NCBI GenBank assembly: GCA_964036665.1
Contig: OZ038527.1
Location: 2,666,001 to 2,730,000, forward strand
Reading direction: 5' to 3'
DNA length: 64,000 nt
From: Gordius sp. MW1
Taxonomy: Eukaryota > Nematomorpha > Gordioida > Gordea > Gordiidae
Shown: piece by piece, positions 43,482 through 55,334 of the stretch
Layout of the letters: every line of letters begins with the position of its first letter
Numbering within the stretch: the first letter of the stretch is position 1
The notes under the pieces: generated by a model
What the model was told of the DNA's origin: nothing
The model's database searches: none
Seen by the model: the letters and a program-made list of their open reading frames with translations, nothing else
Translations under genes and position numbers: made by a program

Positions 43482-44620
43482 TAGAGACCTGCAAAATCGA
43501 TTTTTTTAAGGCCCGGCCCGGCCCGGCCCGGGCCCGGAATTAAAATGGGAAAATAGGCCCGGCCCGGGCCCGTATTTTAGCATCTTTAAAAACAAGGCCC
43601 GGGCCCGGCCCAGAATTTTGGTAATTGCAGAAACTTAATCAAACTTAATTTTGGTAAAATTTTTCATTAAATAATAAAACGCACATAAAAAAATTGTAAA
43701 TGGATAAAAAACTATTTTGATGCAAAAAACACAGGCATCAAAAATTTCCGTGTTTTAGATTTGTTCTTCGCTCTTCATAAATGCGGCTAGCTGACGAAAA
43801 ACACCTCTCACTCGAGGCCATATCAGGTGTCGAAAAAATCTTACAAACAAGAGGGCTAAGCGCTGGAAATGATCACTGTGGTCTTTCGACCAATCCGATA
43901 ATTTTATTTTTTTCTCATTGATCTTTAACTTTGTGTTGGTGTCAACTTCATTTTCCTCTACCTCTTTCTTCATAGAAGATGTTTCATGCCATATCCGTTC
44001 AACAAAATTGGGCTATTGAGGATATGAGATCTTTTTTGATTTTTGCAGGATTTGTAAGTTTTGTTAAAAGTGGCTTGCATGTAATTGTCCAATTTTTATT
44101 TTCCTGGACTTCTTTACAGCAGTTAGGGGTGTTCCATATTAAGCATTATCAAAACTAACATAAATATTGCCTGATGAGCAGGAATTATAGGATAACACAT
44201 TCCTGCAAATCTTACAAAAAACAAAATTTATTTTCTTATAATCTTTTCCATACTTCACTCTTTTCTCTAAGATTTTATTTTACTTTATAAAATTCTTTTT
44301 GAATATTTTCAGCTATTAGCAGTAGATTTTTTTGTTCCATACTTAATTGTTTGTATATTAGAATAAGCGCGAAATGAATAAATGAGTGACAGATTCAATA
44401 CTTGTAATTAATTTTTTGAAATATTAAAGATTGTTTTAAGCAGAATAAAAGACTACTTAGACTCTTCTAAATTATTCCGGGCCGGGCCTATAATTTATAA
44501 ATTAGGCCCGGCCCGGAATTTTAAAGCCTAAAAATTTAAGGCCCGAGCCTGGCCCGGGCCCGTCCGGGCCCGGGCTTTTCCGGGCCGAGCCGGGCCTCGG
44601 GCCGCCCGTGCAGGTCTCTA
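43482..44620 (-). mobile_element. hAT element, GGCCCG family, 1139 bp
   Basis: TAGAGACCTGCA...TGCAGGTCTCTA ends with perfect 8-bp duplication CATGCAGT at 43474-43481 and 44621-44628. Subterminal GGCCCGGGCCC arrays at 43510-43612 and 44478-44605. The paralogous unoccupied site TTCTCATGCAGTGTATG exists at 50613. Minus-strand 43690-43830 is a decayed transposase C-terminus (compare the clearer copy at 46985-47140). Confidence 0.9.
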
Positions 44621-44804
44621 CATGCAGTGCAGATCAGTGCAGTGTATTTGATGATTGAAAGAGGAAACAATGTAAACATATATACAGATACGGGGGAGGG
44701 GCCGCAAGATTTGATGATGAAAAAGTTGTATCTAAAACGGTCTCCCTGCTATTCCCATATGGTATTCCAAAAAAAATCAAATATTTACAACCTAAGTAAC
44801 TCTT

Positions 44805-46535
44805 AATTGCTATGCAATTTATGGGCTCGTTTTTGGTTGTCCGTCCGTTGTCCGTTACCCTCCCTATCTATTTGCATTGGGTATATTAGGTTATCGATTT
44901 TTTAAATTAATGCATTAGAAAGAGGTGCCCCGCCCTTCATCTCTCTCCCTCGCTGTGTTATTTTTTAAATTAATGCATAAGAGGTGCCCCACCCCTCATC
45001 TCTATCTCCCTCGCTTTCGGGCGGGGTCGGGTTTTAATTGATACGTTGAATTAATGCATAAGTATATCTATTTTTAAAAAAAAGTATATCTATTCGTTTT
45101 TGAATTGGGTAACATTGATATTAATTGCTATAATTACCCTATGCCCTCCACTACAAGGGCCTATGCCTCTACTGATATGGGTCCCTGTGCCCCTACAAAA
45201 GCCTATGCCTCTATTAATGTGGGTTCGATTCCCGGAGAGGGCAAAAAAAAATTTATTTTTTAAATTAAATTAATATATTTTTCCTGTTACTACCATTGAT
45301 AATATGACTTTTTGGCCGTCCGCTTGTTCTATTATTGTTTCATTTTATTATATAATAAACATAAATAAAAGTTGTTTACTTTTAATTGCTATGCAATTTA
45401 ACTAGTTTTTGGGTTAGAATCCCGGAGTTTTTTTTGACTCTTATGATTGTTCTTGTTACTATCATTGATAATAAGACTTTTTGGCCGTCCGCTGGCTGCT
45501 GACCAATGAAAAAAATGACCAATGGCCAAAATGTGAATCCGAGTTTATTTTTTTGTTTTTTTTTTGACTATTATGATTGTTCCTGTTACTACCATTGCTA
45601 TTATGACTTTTTGGCCGTCCTCTGGCTCCTGACCAATGGAAAAAATGACCATTGGCCAAAATGTGAATCGAAATTATTTTTTTCGATTTTTTTTGACTAT
45701 TATGATTGTTCCTGTTCCTACCATTGCTATTATGACTTTTTGGCCGTCCGCTGGCTGCTGACCAATGGAATAAAATGACCATTGGCCAAAATGTGATCCG
45801 AAAACTTTTTTTCGTTTATTTTTGACTATTATGAATTTATATCCACTTTTACCGTGTCCTGGCTGCTTACCAATGGAAAAAATGACCATTGGCCAAAATG
45901 TGATTCGAAAATTTTTTTTTTGTTTTTTTTTACTCTCATGAATTTATATCCACTTTTACCGTGTGCTGGCTGCTGACCAATGGAAAAAAATGACCATTTG
46001 CCAAAGTGAGCATCAAAATTTTTTTTTCCGTTTTTTTGGCTATCATTGACTTATAGAGTATCTGTTGGTACTCACCAATAGAGAAAAAATGACCATTGTC
46101 CAAATTTTTGATTTTTTTAATTAAAAATTGTTCAAATTCAACAAAAGTTTTTTCCAACAACTCTGCAAATTCTTAACATTGTGATGTTTTATAATATAAT
46201 GTTTGTTAGACCCATAATCACTAAAGGCCATAAAAACTAATGTAATACGCAACTAGATGCAAACACTAAATCTAACCCTAACCCTTGCCTATATTACATT
46301 TTGCCTATATTACATTTTGCCTATAAATGGAAAATTTGTATAAATAATTAATTAATCATTAGGCATTTAATACCCCCCTATAGGCATTCTCGCCCCTTCC
46401 CACCTTTCTTGCCCATAAATTGCATAGCAAATATGATACATTTATACGAAGTACAGATGAGTCGTCCCCCCTTCCCTTCCCCTCTTCCCTTCCCTTCTCC
46501 CCCTTCCCACGAGGGCCGAAGGCCCGAGTTTTTTT
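44805..46535 (+). mobile_element. Helentron-like copy J, full length
   Basis: All parts in order: left end motif, GTCCGTTG tract, two GCGAGGGAG-type blocks, the GCCTATGCCTCTA duplicate block with GGGTTCGATTCCCGG, tandem core 45420-46100 (five to six units), CTAACCCTAACCC, GGCATTCTCGCCCC, inverted subterminal motif, CT-rich run, terminal hairpin GGGCCGAAGGCCC, T-run. Flanks show no target duplication. Noncoding. Confidence 0.88.
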
Positions 46536-46773
46536 CTACTTTTATATTCTAAAAGTAGAATGTTATCTAAGTGGTACAGTACATCGTTTTGTATTGTTTT
46601 GTTTTACAATTATTCTATTATATTTTGCAAAATTAACTTTTTAATTAGTTTTGTTAAAATTATAAAAGTATAAATAAAATAAAATGCGAAAAATTAGAGC
46701 TATTAAAAATTAATGACTAATATAATGTTCGCATGACTATGTGGATAAAATTTTAATTTTTTGAGTGATTTGA
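46536..46773. repeat. Unclassified repeat shared with 54300-54560
   Basis: Shared order: GGTAC(A/G)GTAC, ATTTTGTATT-like, AAAGTATAAAAGTAAAATGC-like, GCTATTAAAAATTAATGACT. Both copies lie just downstream of a full Helentron-like copy. Confidence 0.55.
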
Positions 46774-46984
46774 ATATCATCTAGAGACCTGCAAAATCTA
46801 TTTTTTTAAGGCCCGGCCCGCCCGGAATTTAAAATGGAAATAAATCACGCCTGGCTTGGGCCCGAATTTTAACATCTTTAAAAACAAAACCAGGGCTCGG
46901 CCGGGAATTTTACTAATTGCAGAAATTTAAGCAAGGTCAATTTTGGTAAAAATTTTTTATTAAAAAAACGCACGTAATAAAATT

Positions 46985-47140
46985 ATAAATCGACAATGGA
47001 ACTATTTCGATGCAAAAAAACACAGGCAAAAATTTCCGCGTCTAAATTTGTTCTCCGCTCTTCATAATGCGGCCCGCTGATTAATAACACCTCTCAGCGG
47101 CCTGCTGACGAAAAACACCTCTCATTCGAGGCAGCATTTG
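46985..47140 (-). pseudogene. hAT transposase C-terminal dimerisation domain remnant
   Basis: Minus strand gives SNAASNERCFSSAG, the hAT A-x-S-E-R-x-F-S-x-A-G core, followed after a roughly 30-bp duplication by HYEERRTNLDAEIFACVFLH. This supports the hAT assignment of the GGCCCG family independently of its ends. Confidence 0.78.
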
Positions 47141-47347
47141 ACATAGTGTAGTGCCAATGTTATGTAATTTTTTTATAGCAATCATGCCACTTACCTGTTG
47201 TGTTGTGCCTTAATACAATATCTAGTGTGATTCAAAATTATATACCTGAACAGTGTCCATCTGAAAGGGCATTCAAAATGATGGGAAATATCTTAATTCT
47301 TGCATGTTCCATAGTTTGAAACAAATGGCTAGATATAGTTGTTGGTA

Positions 47348-47480
47348 TGGGCGTAGCCAAGGGAGAGGCGGTTGCTCCCTTCTAAATCCAAAAATTTGTT
47401 AAAATTATGGCTAAAATTTTAAAAATAGCCCGTCCCTAAATCATTTTGCGCCTCTCTTATTTCAATGCTGGCTACGCCCA
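47348..47480. mobile_element. TGGGCGTAGCC MITE, second good copy
   Basis: TGGGCGTAGCC at the left and GGCTACGCCCA at the right. 133 bp, interior like the 2712 relic (AAATCCAAAAATTTGTTAAA). Inserted in the hAT at 46782. Confidence 0.8.
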
Positions 47481-47991
47481 CCATGGTTGTTAAACAGTAT
47501 AATATCCTTAGCATTAATATTGCCAAGAGCCCAATCTGATTAAATGTTGAGCTAATTGTATAGACCCATCACCATGAATTGTATTGAAAGATCTCATCCA
47601 TTACAAAAATGGGCTATTGAGGATATGAGATCTTTTTTAATTTTTGCAAGGTTTGTAAGTTTTATTCAAGGTGGCTTACATAGGTATTTGTCCAATTTTT
47701 CCAAATTTTTCTTTTTCTGCACTTTACGGCATTTATGCCTTTGGAGATAAGTGTTCCCTACTAAGCATTATCAAAACTAACATAAATAATTACCTGATGA
47801 GCAAGAATTATAAGATAACTTTCTTGTGTAAATCTTAAAAAAAACAAAATCCATTTACTTATCCATATGTCATAATGTGGGAATCTTTTCTATACATCAC
47901 TATTTCCTCTACGATTTTACTTTATTAAAAAATTGTTGAATATTTTTAGCTATTATCAGTAGATTTTTATTTGTTCATACTCAATTGTTTG

Positions 47992-48872
47992 TAGAGCTGT
48001 TAAAGTTCATCTATGATACGAACTAGTTCAAGTTCATAGTTCAATTTGAAAAAAATCATTAGTTCAAGTTCAAGTTCATATTTTTTTAAAAAGCTAGTTC
48101 AAGTTCAAGTTCATGTAGGAAAAAATTTAACTAGTTTAAGTTAATAGTTCAGTTTTACAAAAATAACTAGTTCAAGTTCAGTTCAAAGTTCAGTTCATTT
48201 TTTTAAAAATGTAAAGTTTAAATCTAATCCAAGGGGTTTTACTGACAATATTACAGCCATGGGCGTAGCCAGCATTCAAATTAGAGAGGGGCAATAATGA
48301 TTTAAGGAGGGGCAAAATGATCTTTTTTCAAAATTTTAGTCATAATTTTAATAAATTTTAACAAATTTTTAGATTTAAAGGGGGGGCAGCCGCCCCATGA
48401 AGACAGGCTCGATTGTTGTTGTTTTCTATAATATTAAAAAGGCGTGTTTATTAAAAAAAATTTATAATAGAGGTTTATTTCTAAATGAAAATGATTGTGT
48501 ATGATACGTGCAAAAATATATTAGATTAACGAGATGGCATAGAGCTACGGATTGAAATTGTATTAAATTTTACAATTTTCCTGGTGATTTTCTGCTTGAT
48601 GTCGAAAAATTGAAATCGTGTGTAATTCTTCTTAATAAAAACAATCAAACTCGGCTTATAAATTTATTTTAAATAATATATTTGTGATGAACTAGTTCAA
48701 TTATATTGTATAGTTCAAGTTCAAGTTCAGAATTTGAAAAAAATAACTAGTTCAAGTTCACGTTCAATCTTAAAAAAAACGAACTAGTTCAAGTTCACAG
48801 TTCAAATTTTTTGGAAGGTAACTAGTTCAGTTCTAAGTTCAGAAAAAAATGAACTAGTTCTTAACAGCTCTA
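47992..48872. mobile_element. hAT element, TAGAGCTGTTAA family, second copy
   Basis: TAGAGCTGTTAA / TTAACAGCTCTA ends with perfect 8-bp duplication ATTGTTTG at 47984-47991 and 48873-48880. AGTTCAAGTTCA arrays occupy both ends. Inside are a one-ended TGGGCGTAGCC MITE fragment (48260-48405) and a minus-strand LINE 3' fragment (about 48500-48650). Same family as 3867-4985, without transposase sequence. Confidence 0.9.
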
Positions 48873-48885
48873 ATTGTTTGCATAT

Positions 48886-48985
48886 GGAAGGGAGAGGGGG
48901 AAGGGGAGAGGGGAAAGGAAGGGGCGAAGGGAAGGGGCGAAGGGAAGACACGGGGAAGGGAAGGGGGAGAGAGGTGCAGGAGGGA
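48886..48985 (+). repeat. GA-rich low-complexity tract
   Basis: GGAAGGGAGAGGGGGAAGGG-type purine run resembling the GA/CT tract of Helentron-like right ends, but without their hairpin. Open frames across it are artefacts. Confidence 0.6.
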
Positions 48986-48994
48986 AACAATTCC

Positions 48995-49470
48995 CAATCA
49001 AAAACAAATTTTTATTTTATTGTGAATGCATGTTTGTTATAATTTTAAGACCTACTTTTTAATCAAAAAACATTAAAAAAATAAAACACCATTTTGATTT
49101 TTATAAATGTTCTTTGGATTTGTAAATTGCATATAATTTTCAAACTACTATTTATTAAATGACTTTTTACACAAACCTATAAGAGGCTTTAATAAACCTA
49201 TATTTAAAATTGGTATGCGCCCCTATATGTGTGGTTATGATCATTTTAAGAATGGGGTTCGTTGTACCCCACAAGTCTTCTCAGAAATGAAATTTTCACT
49301 ATTACTCTCGAGGGTTAAATATAAAAAAAACATGTAGCTTTATCCCTCTATTACTAAATATAAACTAGTAGCGGTCAAAATGAGGTGTTTTAAAGGCGAT
49401 GATTATGATGGATTATATTAGAACAATAGACTGTGTGAGTGTTTTAGTTGGAGGAATAGACATACACAAT
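48995..49470 (-). repeat. LINE 3'-like and unclassified repeat sequence
   Basis: 49000-49290 matches 34800-34960 and 35340-35450 (TTTTGATTTTTATAAATRTT, TGATCATTTTAAGAAT.GGGT). 49370-49470 is the left flank of the next hAT insertion. Confidence 0.55.
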
Positions 49471-50547
49471 TAGAGATCTGCACGGGCAGGCCCGACCCGC
49501 GGGCGGGAACGGACGGGCTTTGTATCCTATAATTTTTAACGGGCCGGGCCCGGACGGGCTTAACAATTGATGGAACGGGCTCGGGCGGGCCTGAGATTTT
49601 TTTGACGGGCTTGAACGGGCCTGACTTTTTATAAACGAGCTTGAACGAGCCAGAGATTATATAAACGGTCATGGAATTACAAAAGCCCTTAAAAGTCCGG
49701 CAATTATATAAATAATAATTTTTGTTAAATATATGGATTATTAATTGCTTAATTTTGTTAACCTATTCATTTCTTTTTCAAGCGCTAAATTTGACTTTAA
49801 AACATTTTTATTCTATTTATTATAGATTTTCGTTATAGTTTAAGATTATAGCTTCGTATATTCTTTTATAAGTAAGTTCAATTACTTAGTCACAATGCAC
49901 CAAAATTTTTGTGTTTAAATTTATCGCAAATTTTACTGGGAAAATTATTAGAGCCATATAAACTAATAAATATTTCTGTTCTAATCTAAAACTTAGGTGT
50001 ATTAACTTATATAAATTAATCATATCAATGTAAACTGCTTATTGAAAGTTGAATATTCTCATGTAATTTTATTAAAGTATTTTAAATGGTAATACTAATT
50101 TCTAACTTCTTAGGTGTATTAACTTATATTAATTAAATAAAAGTAAATTGTTGAAAGTCGAATATTCTCATGTAATTTTTTAATTAATTTAATGGTAGTA
50201 TTATATTGAAATATTTTAAGTGTATTAACGGCAAAAATAATTGATGATTTATTATTTTAACATGATAATTATTGATGTTTTTTTATGAATATGTCAAAAA
50301 TATAATAAAATTTTGTGACATTTTTGATGAATATGGTCGGGCGCGGAGTTTTTTTAAAAAAATTTGAACGGGCTTGCGCGGGCCTGACGTTTTTTTAAGG
50401 TACGAACAGGCCTAAAAAATTTACGGACGGGCTCGAACTGGCTGAAGTGTTGAAAAAAAATTACGGGTGGGCTCGGACGGGCCTTGAAGTTTTGAAAACG
50501 GATACGGGCGGGCCGACCTTCTAAAAACGGCCCGTTGCAAATCTCTA
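49471..50547. mobile_element. hAT-like element, GGGC family variant, 1077 bp
   Basis: Ends TAGAGATCTGCA / TGCAAATCTCTA with subterminal ACGGGC(C) arrays at 49480-49680 and 50335-50530. Flanks ATACACAA(T) and ATACACAT make an 8-bp duplication with one mismatch, offset by one base. The unoccupied paralogous site (GCATACGCAAGATTGTAGGG) is at about 43410. No coding sequence. Confidence 0.75.
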
Positions 50548-50790
50548 ATACACATAACCTAGGGATAGTATGGAAAAGGATCATTAAGAGAGAGTGAGCA
50601 AGATGTAAAATATTCTCATGCAGTGTATGAGTATTATAGAGTAAGAGGAAAGCATACAATACAAAGGGGTGGGGCTCAGGACTCGATGATAAAAAAAATG
50701 TTTAAAACAAGGTCCCCTGCCATTCCCAAAATTCCTTTTTAAGTATTGCAAAAATTATTCATATAACTATATAGGTAGCGGTAAGTATAT

Positions 50791-52502
50791 AAAAACTCGG
50801 GCCTTCGGTCCTCGTGGGAAGGGGGAGAAGGGAAGGGAAGAGGGGAAGGGAAGGGGGGACGACTCATCTGTACTTCGTATAAATGTATCATATTTGCTAT
50901 GCAATTTATGGGCGAGAAAGGTGGGAAGGGGCAAGAATGCCTATAGGGGGGTATTAAATGCCTAATGATTAATTAATTATTTATACAAATTTTCCATTTA
51001 TAGGCAAAATGTAATATAGGCAAGGGTTAGGGTTAGATTTAGTGTTTGCATCTAGCGTATTACATTAGTTTTTATGGCCTTTAGTGATTATGGGTCTAAC
51101 AAACATTATATTATAAAACATCACAATGTTAAGAATTTGCAGAATTGTTGGGAGAAATTTTTTGTTGAATTTGAACAATTTTTAATTAAAAAAATTAAAA
51201 ATTTGGCCAATGGTCATTTTTTCTCTATTGGTCAGTACCAACAGATACTCTATAAGTCAATAATAGCCAAAAAAACGGAAAAAAAAATTTTGATGCTCAC
51301 TTTGGCCAATGATCATTTTTTTCCATTGGTCAGCAGCCAGCACACGGTAAAAGTAGATATAAATTCATAAAAGTAAAAAAAACAAAAAAAAAATTTCGAA
51401 TCACATTTTGGCCAATGGTCATTTTTTTCCATTGGTCAGCAGCCAGGACACGGTAAAAGTGGATATAATTTCATAATAGTCAAAAAAAAACGAAAAAAAG
51501 TTTTCGAATCACATTTTGGCCAATGGTCATTTTATTCCATTGGTCAGCAGCCAGCGGACGGCCAAAAAGTCATAATAGCAATGGTAGGAACAGGAACAAT
51601 CATAATAGTCAAAAAAAAACGAAAAAAATAATTTCGATTCACATTTTGGCCAATGGTCATTTTTCCATCGGTCAGGAGCCAGCGGACGGCCAAAAAGTCA
51701 TAATAGCAATGGTAGTAAAAAAAAACACGAAAAAATAAACTCGGATTCACATTTTGGCCAATGGTCATTTTTTTCATTGGTCAGCAGCCAGCGGACGGCC
51801 AAAAAGTCTTATTATCAATGATAGTAACAAGAACAATCATAAGAGTCAAAAAAAACTCCGGGATTCTAACCCAAAAACTAGTTAAATTGCATAGCAATTA
51901 AAAGTAAACAACTTTTATTTATGTTTATTATATAATAAAATGAAACAATAATAGAACAAGCGGACGGCCAAAAAGTCATATTATCAATGGTAGTAACAGG
52001 AAAAATATATTAATTTAATTTAAAAAATAAAAAATAAATTTGCCCTCTCCGGGAATCGAACCAGCAATTCAGAACGTTCGCCGGGGTTCGAACCCACATT
52101 AATAGAGGCATAGGCTTTTGTAGGGGCACAGGGACCCATATCAGTAGAGGCATAGGCCCTTGTAGTGGAGAGCATAGGGTAATTATAGCAATTAATATCA
52201 ATGTTACCCAATTCAAAAACGAATAGATATACTTATGCATTAATTTAACGTAGCAATTAAAACCTGACCCCGCCCGAAAGCGAGGGAGATAGAGATGAGG
52301 GATGGGGCACCTCTTATGCATTAATTTAAAAAATAACACAGCGAGGGAGATAGAGATGAGGGGTGGGGCACCTCTTTCTCATGCATTAATTTAAAAAATC
52401 GATAACCTAATATACCCAATGCAAATAGATAGGGAGGGTAACGGACGGACAACGGACGGACAACGGACAACCAAAAACGAGCCCATAAATTGCATAGCAA
52501 TT
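50791..52502 (-). mobile_element. Helentron-like copy K, full length, minus
   Basis: Reverse complement order of copy J: T-run complement and GGGCCTTCGGTCC hairpin, GA run, core 51190-51850, tRNA-like block, GAGGGAGATAGAGATGAGGG blocks, left end ending 52502. Provides the undisturbed target for the Helitron in copy B. Confidence 0.88.
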
Positions 52503-54127
52503 ATTGCTATGCAATTTATGGGCTCGTTTTTTGGTGTCCGTCCGTTCGTCCGTTGTATCCTCCCTATCTATTTGCATTGGGTATATTAGGTTATCGATTT
52601 TTTAAATTAAAGCATAAGAAAGAGGTGCCCACCCCTCATCTCTATCTCCCTCGCTGTGTTATTTTTTAAATTAATGCATAAGAGGTGCCCCACCCCTCAT
52701 CTCTATCTCCCTCGGTGTGTTATATATAAGATTTTTTTAAATTAGCTATTATAAAATAAACATAAATAAAAGTTGTTTACTTTTAATTGCTATGCAATTT
52801 AACTAGTTTTTTAGTTAGAATCCCGGAGTTTTTTTTGACTCTTATGATTGTTCTTGTTACCATCATTGATAATAAGAATTTTTGGCCGTCCGCTGGCTCC
52901 TGACCGATGGAAAAAATGACCATTGGCCAAAATGTGAATCGAAATTATTTTTTTCGTTTTTTTTTACTATTATGATTGTTCCTGTTCCTACCATTGCTAT
53001 TATGACTTTTTGGCCGTCCGCTGGCTGCTGACCAATATTATATAATAAACATAAATAAAAGTTGTTTACTTTTAATTGCTATGCAATTTAACTAGTTTTT
53101 GGGTTAGAATCCCGGAGTTTTTTTTTGACTCTTGTGATTGTTCTTGTTACTACCATTGCTATTATGACTTTTTGGCCGTCCGCTGTCTCCTGACCGATGG
53201 AAAAAATGACCATTGGCCAAAATGTGAATCGAAATTATTTTTTTCGTTTTTTTTTCACTATTATGATTGTTCCTGTTCCTACCATTGCTATTATGACTTT
53301 TTGGCCCTCCGCTGGCTGCTGACCAATGGAATAAAATGACCATTGGCCAAAATGTAATTCGAAAATTTTTTTTTCGTTTTTTTTTTGATTATTATGAATT
53401 TATATCCACTTTTACCGTGTCCTGGCTGCTGACCAATGGAAAAAAATGACCATTGGCCAAAATGTAATTCGAAAATTTTTTTTTCGTTTTTTTTTACTCT
53501 TATGAATTTATATCCAGTTTTACCGTGTGCTGGCTGCTGACCAATGGAAAAAAATGACCATTGGCCAAAGTGAGCATCAAAATATTTTTTTCCGTTTTTT
53601 GGCTATCATTAACTTATAGAGTATCTGTTGGTACTGACCAATGGAGAAAAAATGACCATTCGCCAAATTTTTTATTTTTTTAATTAAAAATTGTTCAAAT
53701 TCAACAAAAAATTTCTCCCAACAATTCTGCCAATTTTTAACATTGTGATGTTTTATAATATAATGTTTGTTAGACCCATAATCACTAAAGGCCATAAAAA
53801 CTAATGTAATACGCAACTAGATGCAAACACTAAATCTAACCATAACCCTTGCCTATATTACATTTTGCCTATATTAAATTTTGCCTATAAATGGAAAATT
53901 TGTATAAATAATTAATTAATCATTCGGCATTTAATATCCCCCTATAGGCATTCTCGCCCCTTCCCACCTTTCTCGTCCATAAATTGCATAGCAAATATGA
54001 TACGTTTATACGGAGTATAGATGAGTCGTCCCCCCTTCCCTTCCCCTCCTCCCCTTCCCTTCCCCTCCTCCCCTTCCCCTTCCCTTCTCCCCCTTCCCAC
54101 GAGGGCCGAAGGCCCGAGTTTTTTTTT
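52503..54127 (+). mobile_element. Helentron-like copy L, full length, plus
   Basis: Begins ATTGCTATGCAATTTATGGG directly against the left end of copy K and runs to hairpin GGGCCGAAGGCCC and T-run at 54104-54127. The core is 52820-53670, partly duplicated: a second ATAAACATAAATAAAAGTTG block at 53046 repeats 52757. Confidence 0.88.
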
Positions 54128-54585
54128 ACAATGTTCATCATTTATAATATTGAAAAACAGATTAACAACTTTTTGATTTTTCTTAAAAAAATTATAAACC
54201 AAGTAAAATAGTGACCGCTAGATAATGTTATAGGGATTTTTATTTAATATATGAATAATGATGTTGAATTGTTTTAACTTATATTTAAATCCCATATCGA
54301 TTTTCTTATATAAAAGGTAAATAGAAGTTATTTATATGGTACGGTACAACCATTTGTATTATTTTACAGTAATTATTAGTAAAATGTTAAATATGATTAA
54401 CTTATAAAGGTTTATTTTTGTTGAGATTAAAAAAGTATAAAAGTAAAATGCAAAAATTTAAAAGCTATTAAAAATTAATGACTATTATTCAAACGAATAT
54501 ATAGATAAATTCTAATTATTTTTGATCTATTTGAACAAGTTGAAGTTCCATCTAAATTGTGACTTTAACCCAGGTCATTCATATG
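54128..54585. other. AT-rich DNA including the repeat shared with 46536-46773
   Basis: 54300-54560 matches the segment after copy J; nothing coding. Confidence 0.5.
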
Positions 54586-55334
54586 TAGAGCTGTTAAAGT
54601 TACTTTACCTTAGTAACTAGTTATGTTACAGTTACTTTCACAAAAAATGTACCTAATTACAGTTACAGTTATATTTTTTCGAATGTAATGATTACAGTTC
54701 CGGTTACTTAACTAATGAAACTAGTTACACCAAATGTTACTCTAACAAATTTGAAAAAAATATTCTTTAATATTATCTATATAAACATTTGTATAAATAT
54801 AAAAGGGTAACACATGACCATTCGATTTTAATAAAACGTTATTTTCTATATTGTCATCTATAAGCTGGTCTGCTTTTCACTAAAAATTAATTTACCAAGA
54901 CTAAAAAGACGATCGACGGGGGGGGGGGGGCTAGATGGTAGGGGTACATTGAATTTAATAAAAAGTTTCTTTAATTTAGGGAAATAATTATTTTCATTAG
55001 TACTCGAATTGATAAAAGTGTGAATGCACTCTTGAATATTTTTCGACTTTGAAAGATTAAAAAAATTCAACGCATTGGGTTAAACTAGGTCCTGTCTTTC
55101 CTCCTGGTTAGGAGTCAATGACTTACTGTAATTTAAAGTGTTTAATTTAATTCTCTTATTTTTTCAAGACAGATCCCCGGCCAATTTGTTTTAAAACTTG
55201 GATTGAAGGATAGGCATTATCCATTGTAACTTACTACAGGTAGAAGTGGTAGTCTGGTTTGCTGACTCCCTTTTGACTTATTATCTTAGATTTCTTATAT
55301 TTATGGGGATGTACTCTCTAAAGACACAGCTCTA
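54586..55334 (-). mobile_element. hAT relic with GTTACAGTTACTT arrays
   Basis: TAGAGCTGTTAAAGTTACTT left end, then AACTAGTTAC/GTTACAGTTAC repeats. The minus-strand frame 54858-55070 contains FNVPLPSSPPPPVDRLFSLGK, the hAT dimerisation motif, with an expanded Pro run from a G-tract. ACAGCTCTA at 55326-55334 could be the right end, but the 8-bp flanks (TTCATATG, CAAATATT) do not match, so the boundary is uncertain. Confidence 0.65.

Larger units (their letters stand above)
46782..48884 (-). mobile_element. hAT element, GGCCCG family, right end lost
   Basis: Left end TAGAGACCTGCAAAATCT at 46782 and a body colinear with 43482-44345. No TGCAGGTCTCTA right end; similarity stops at about 48884. It carries a MITE (47348-47480) and another hAT (47992-48872). 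Confidence 0.75.

Noticed and set aside
54586-55334. Complete hAT with ends TAGAGCTGT / ACAGCTCTA
   Set aside because: The 8-bp flanks TTCATATG and CAAATATT do not match, and the right end overlaps the presumed MULE end, so only a relic is claimed.
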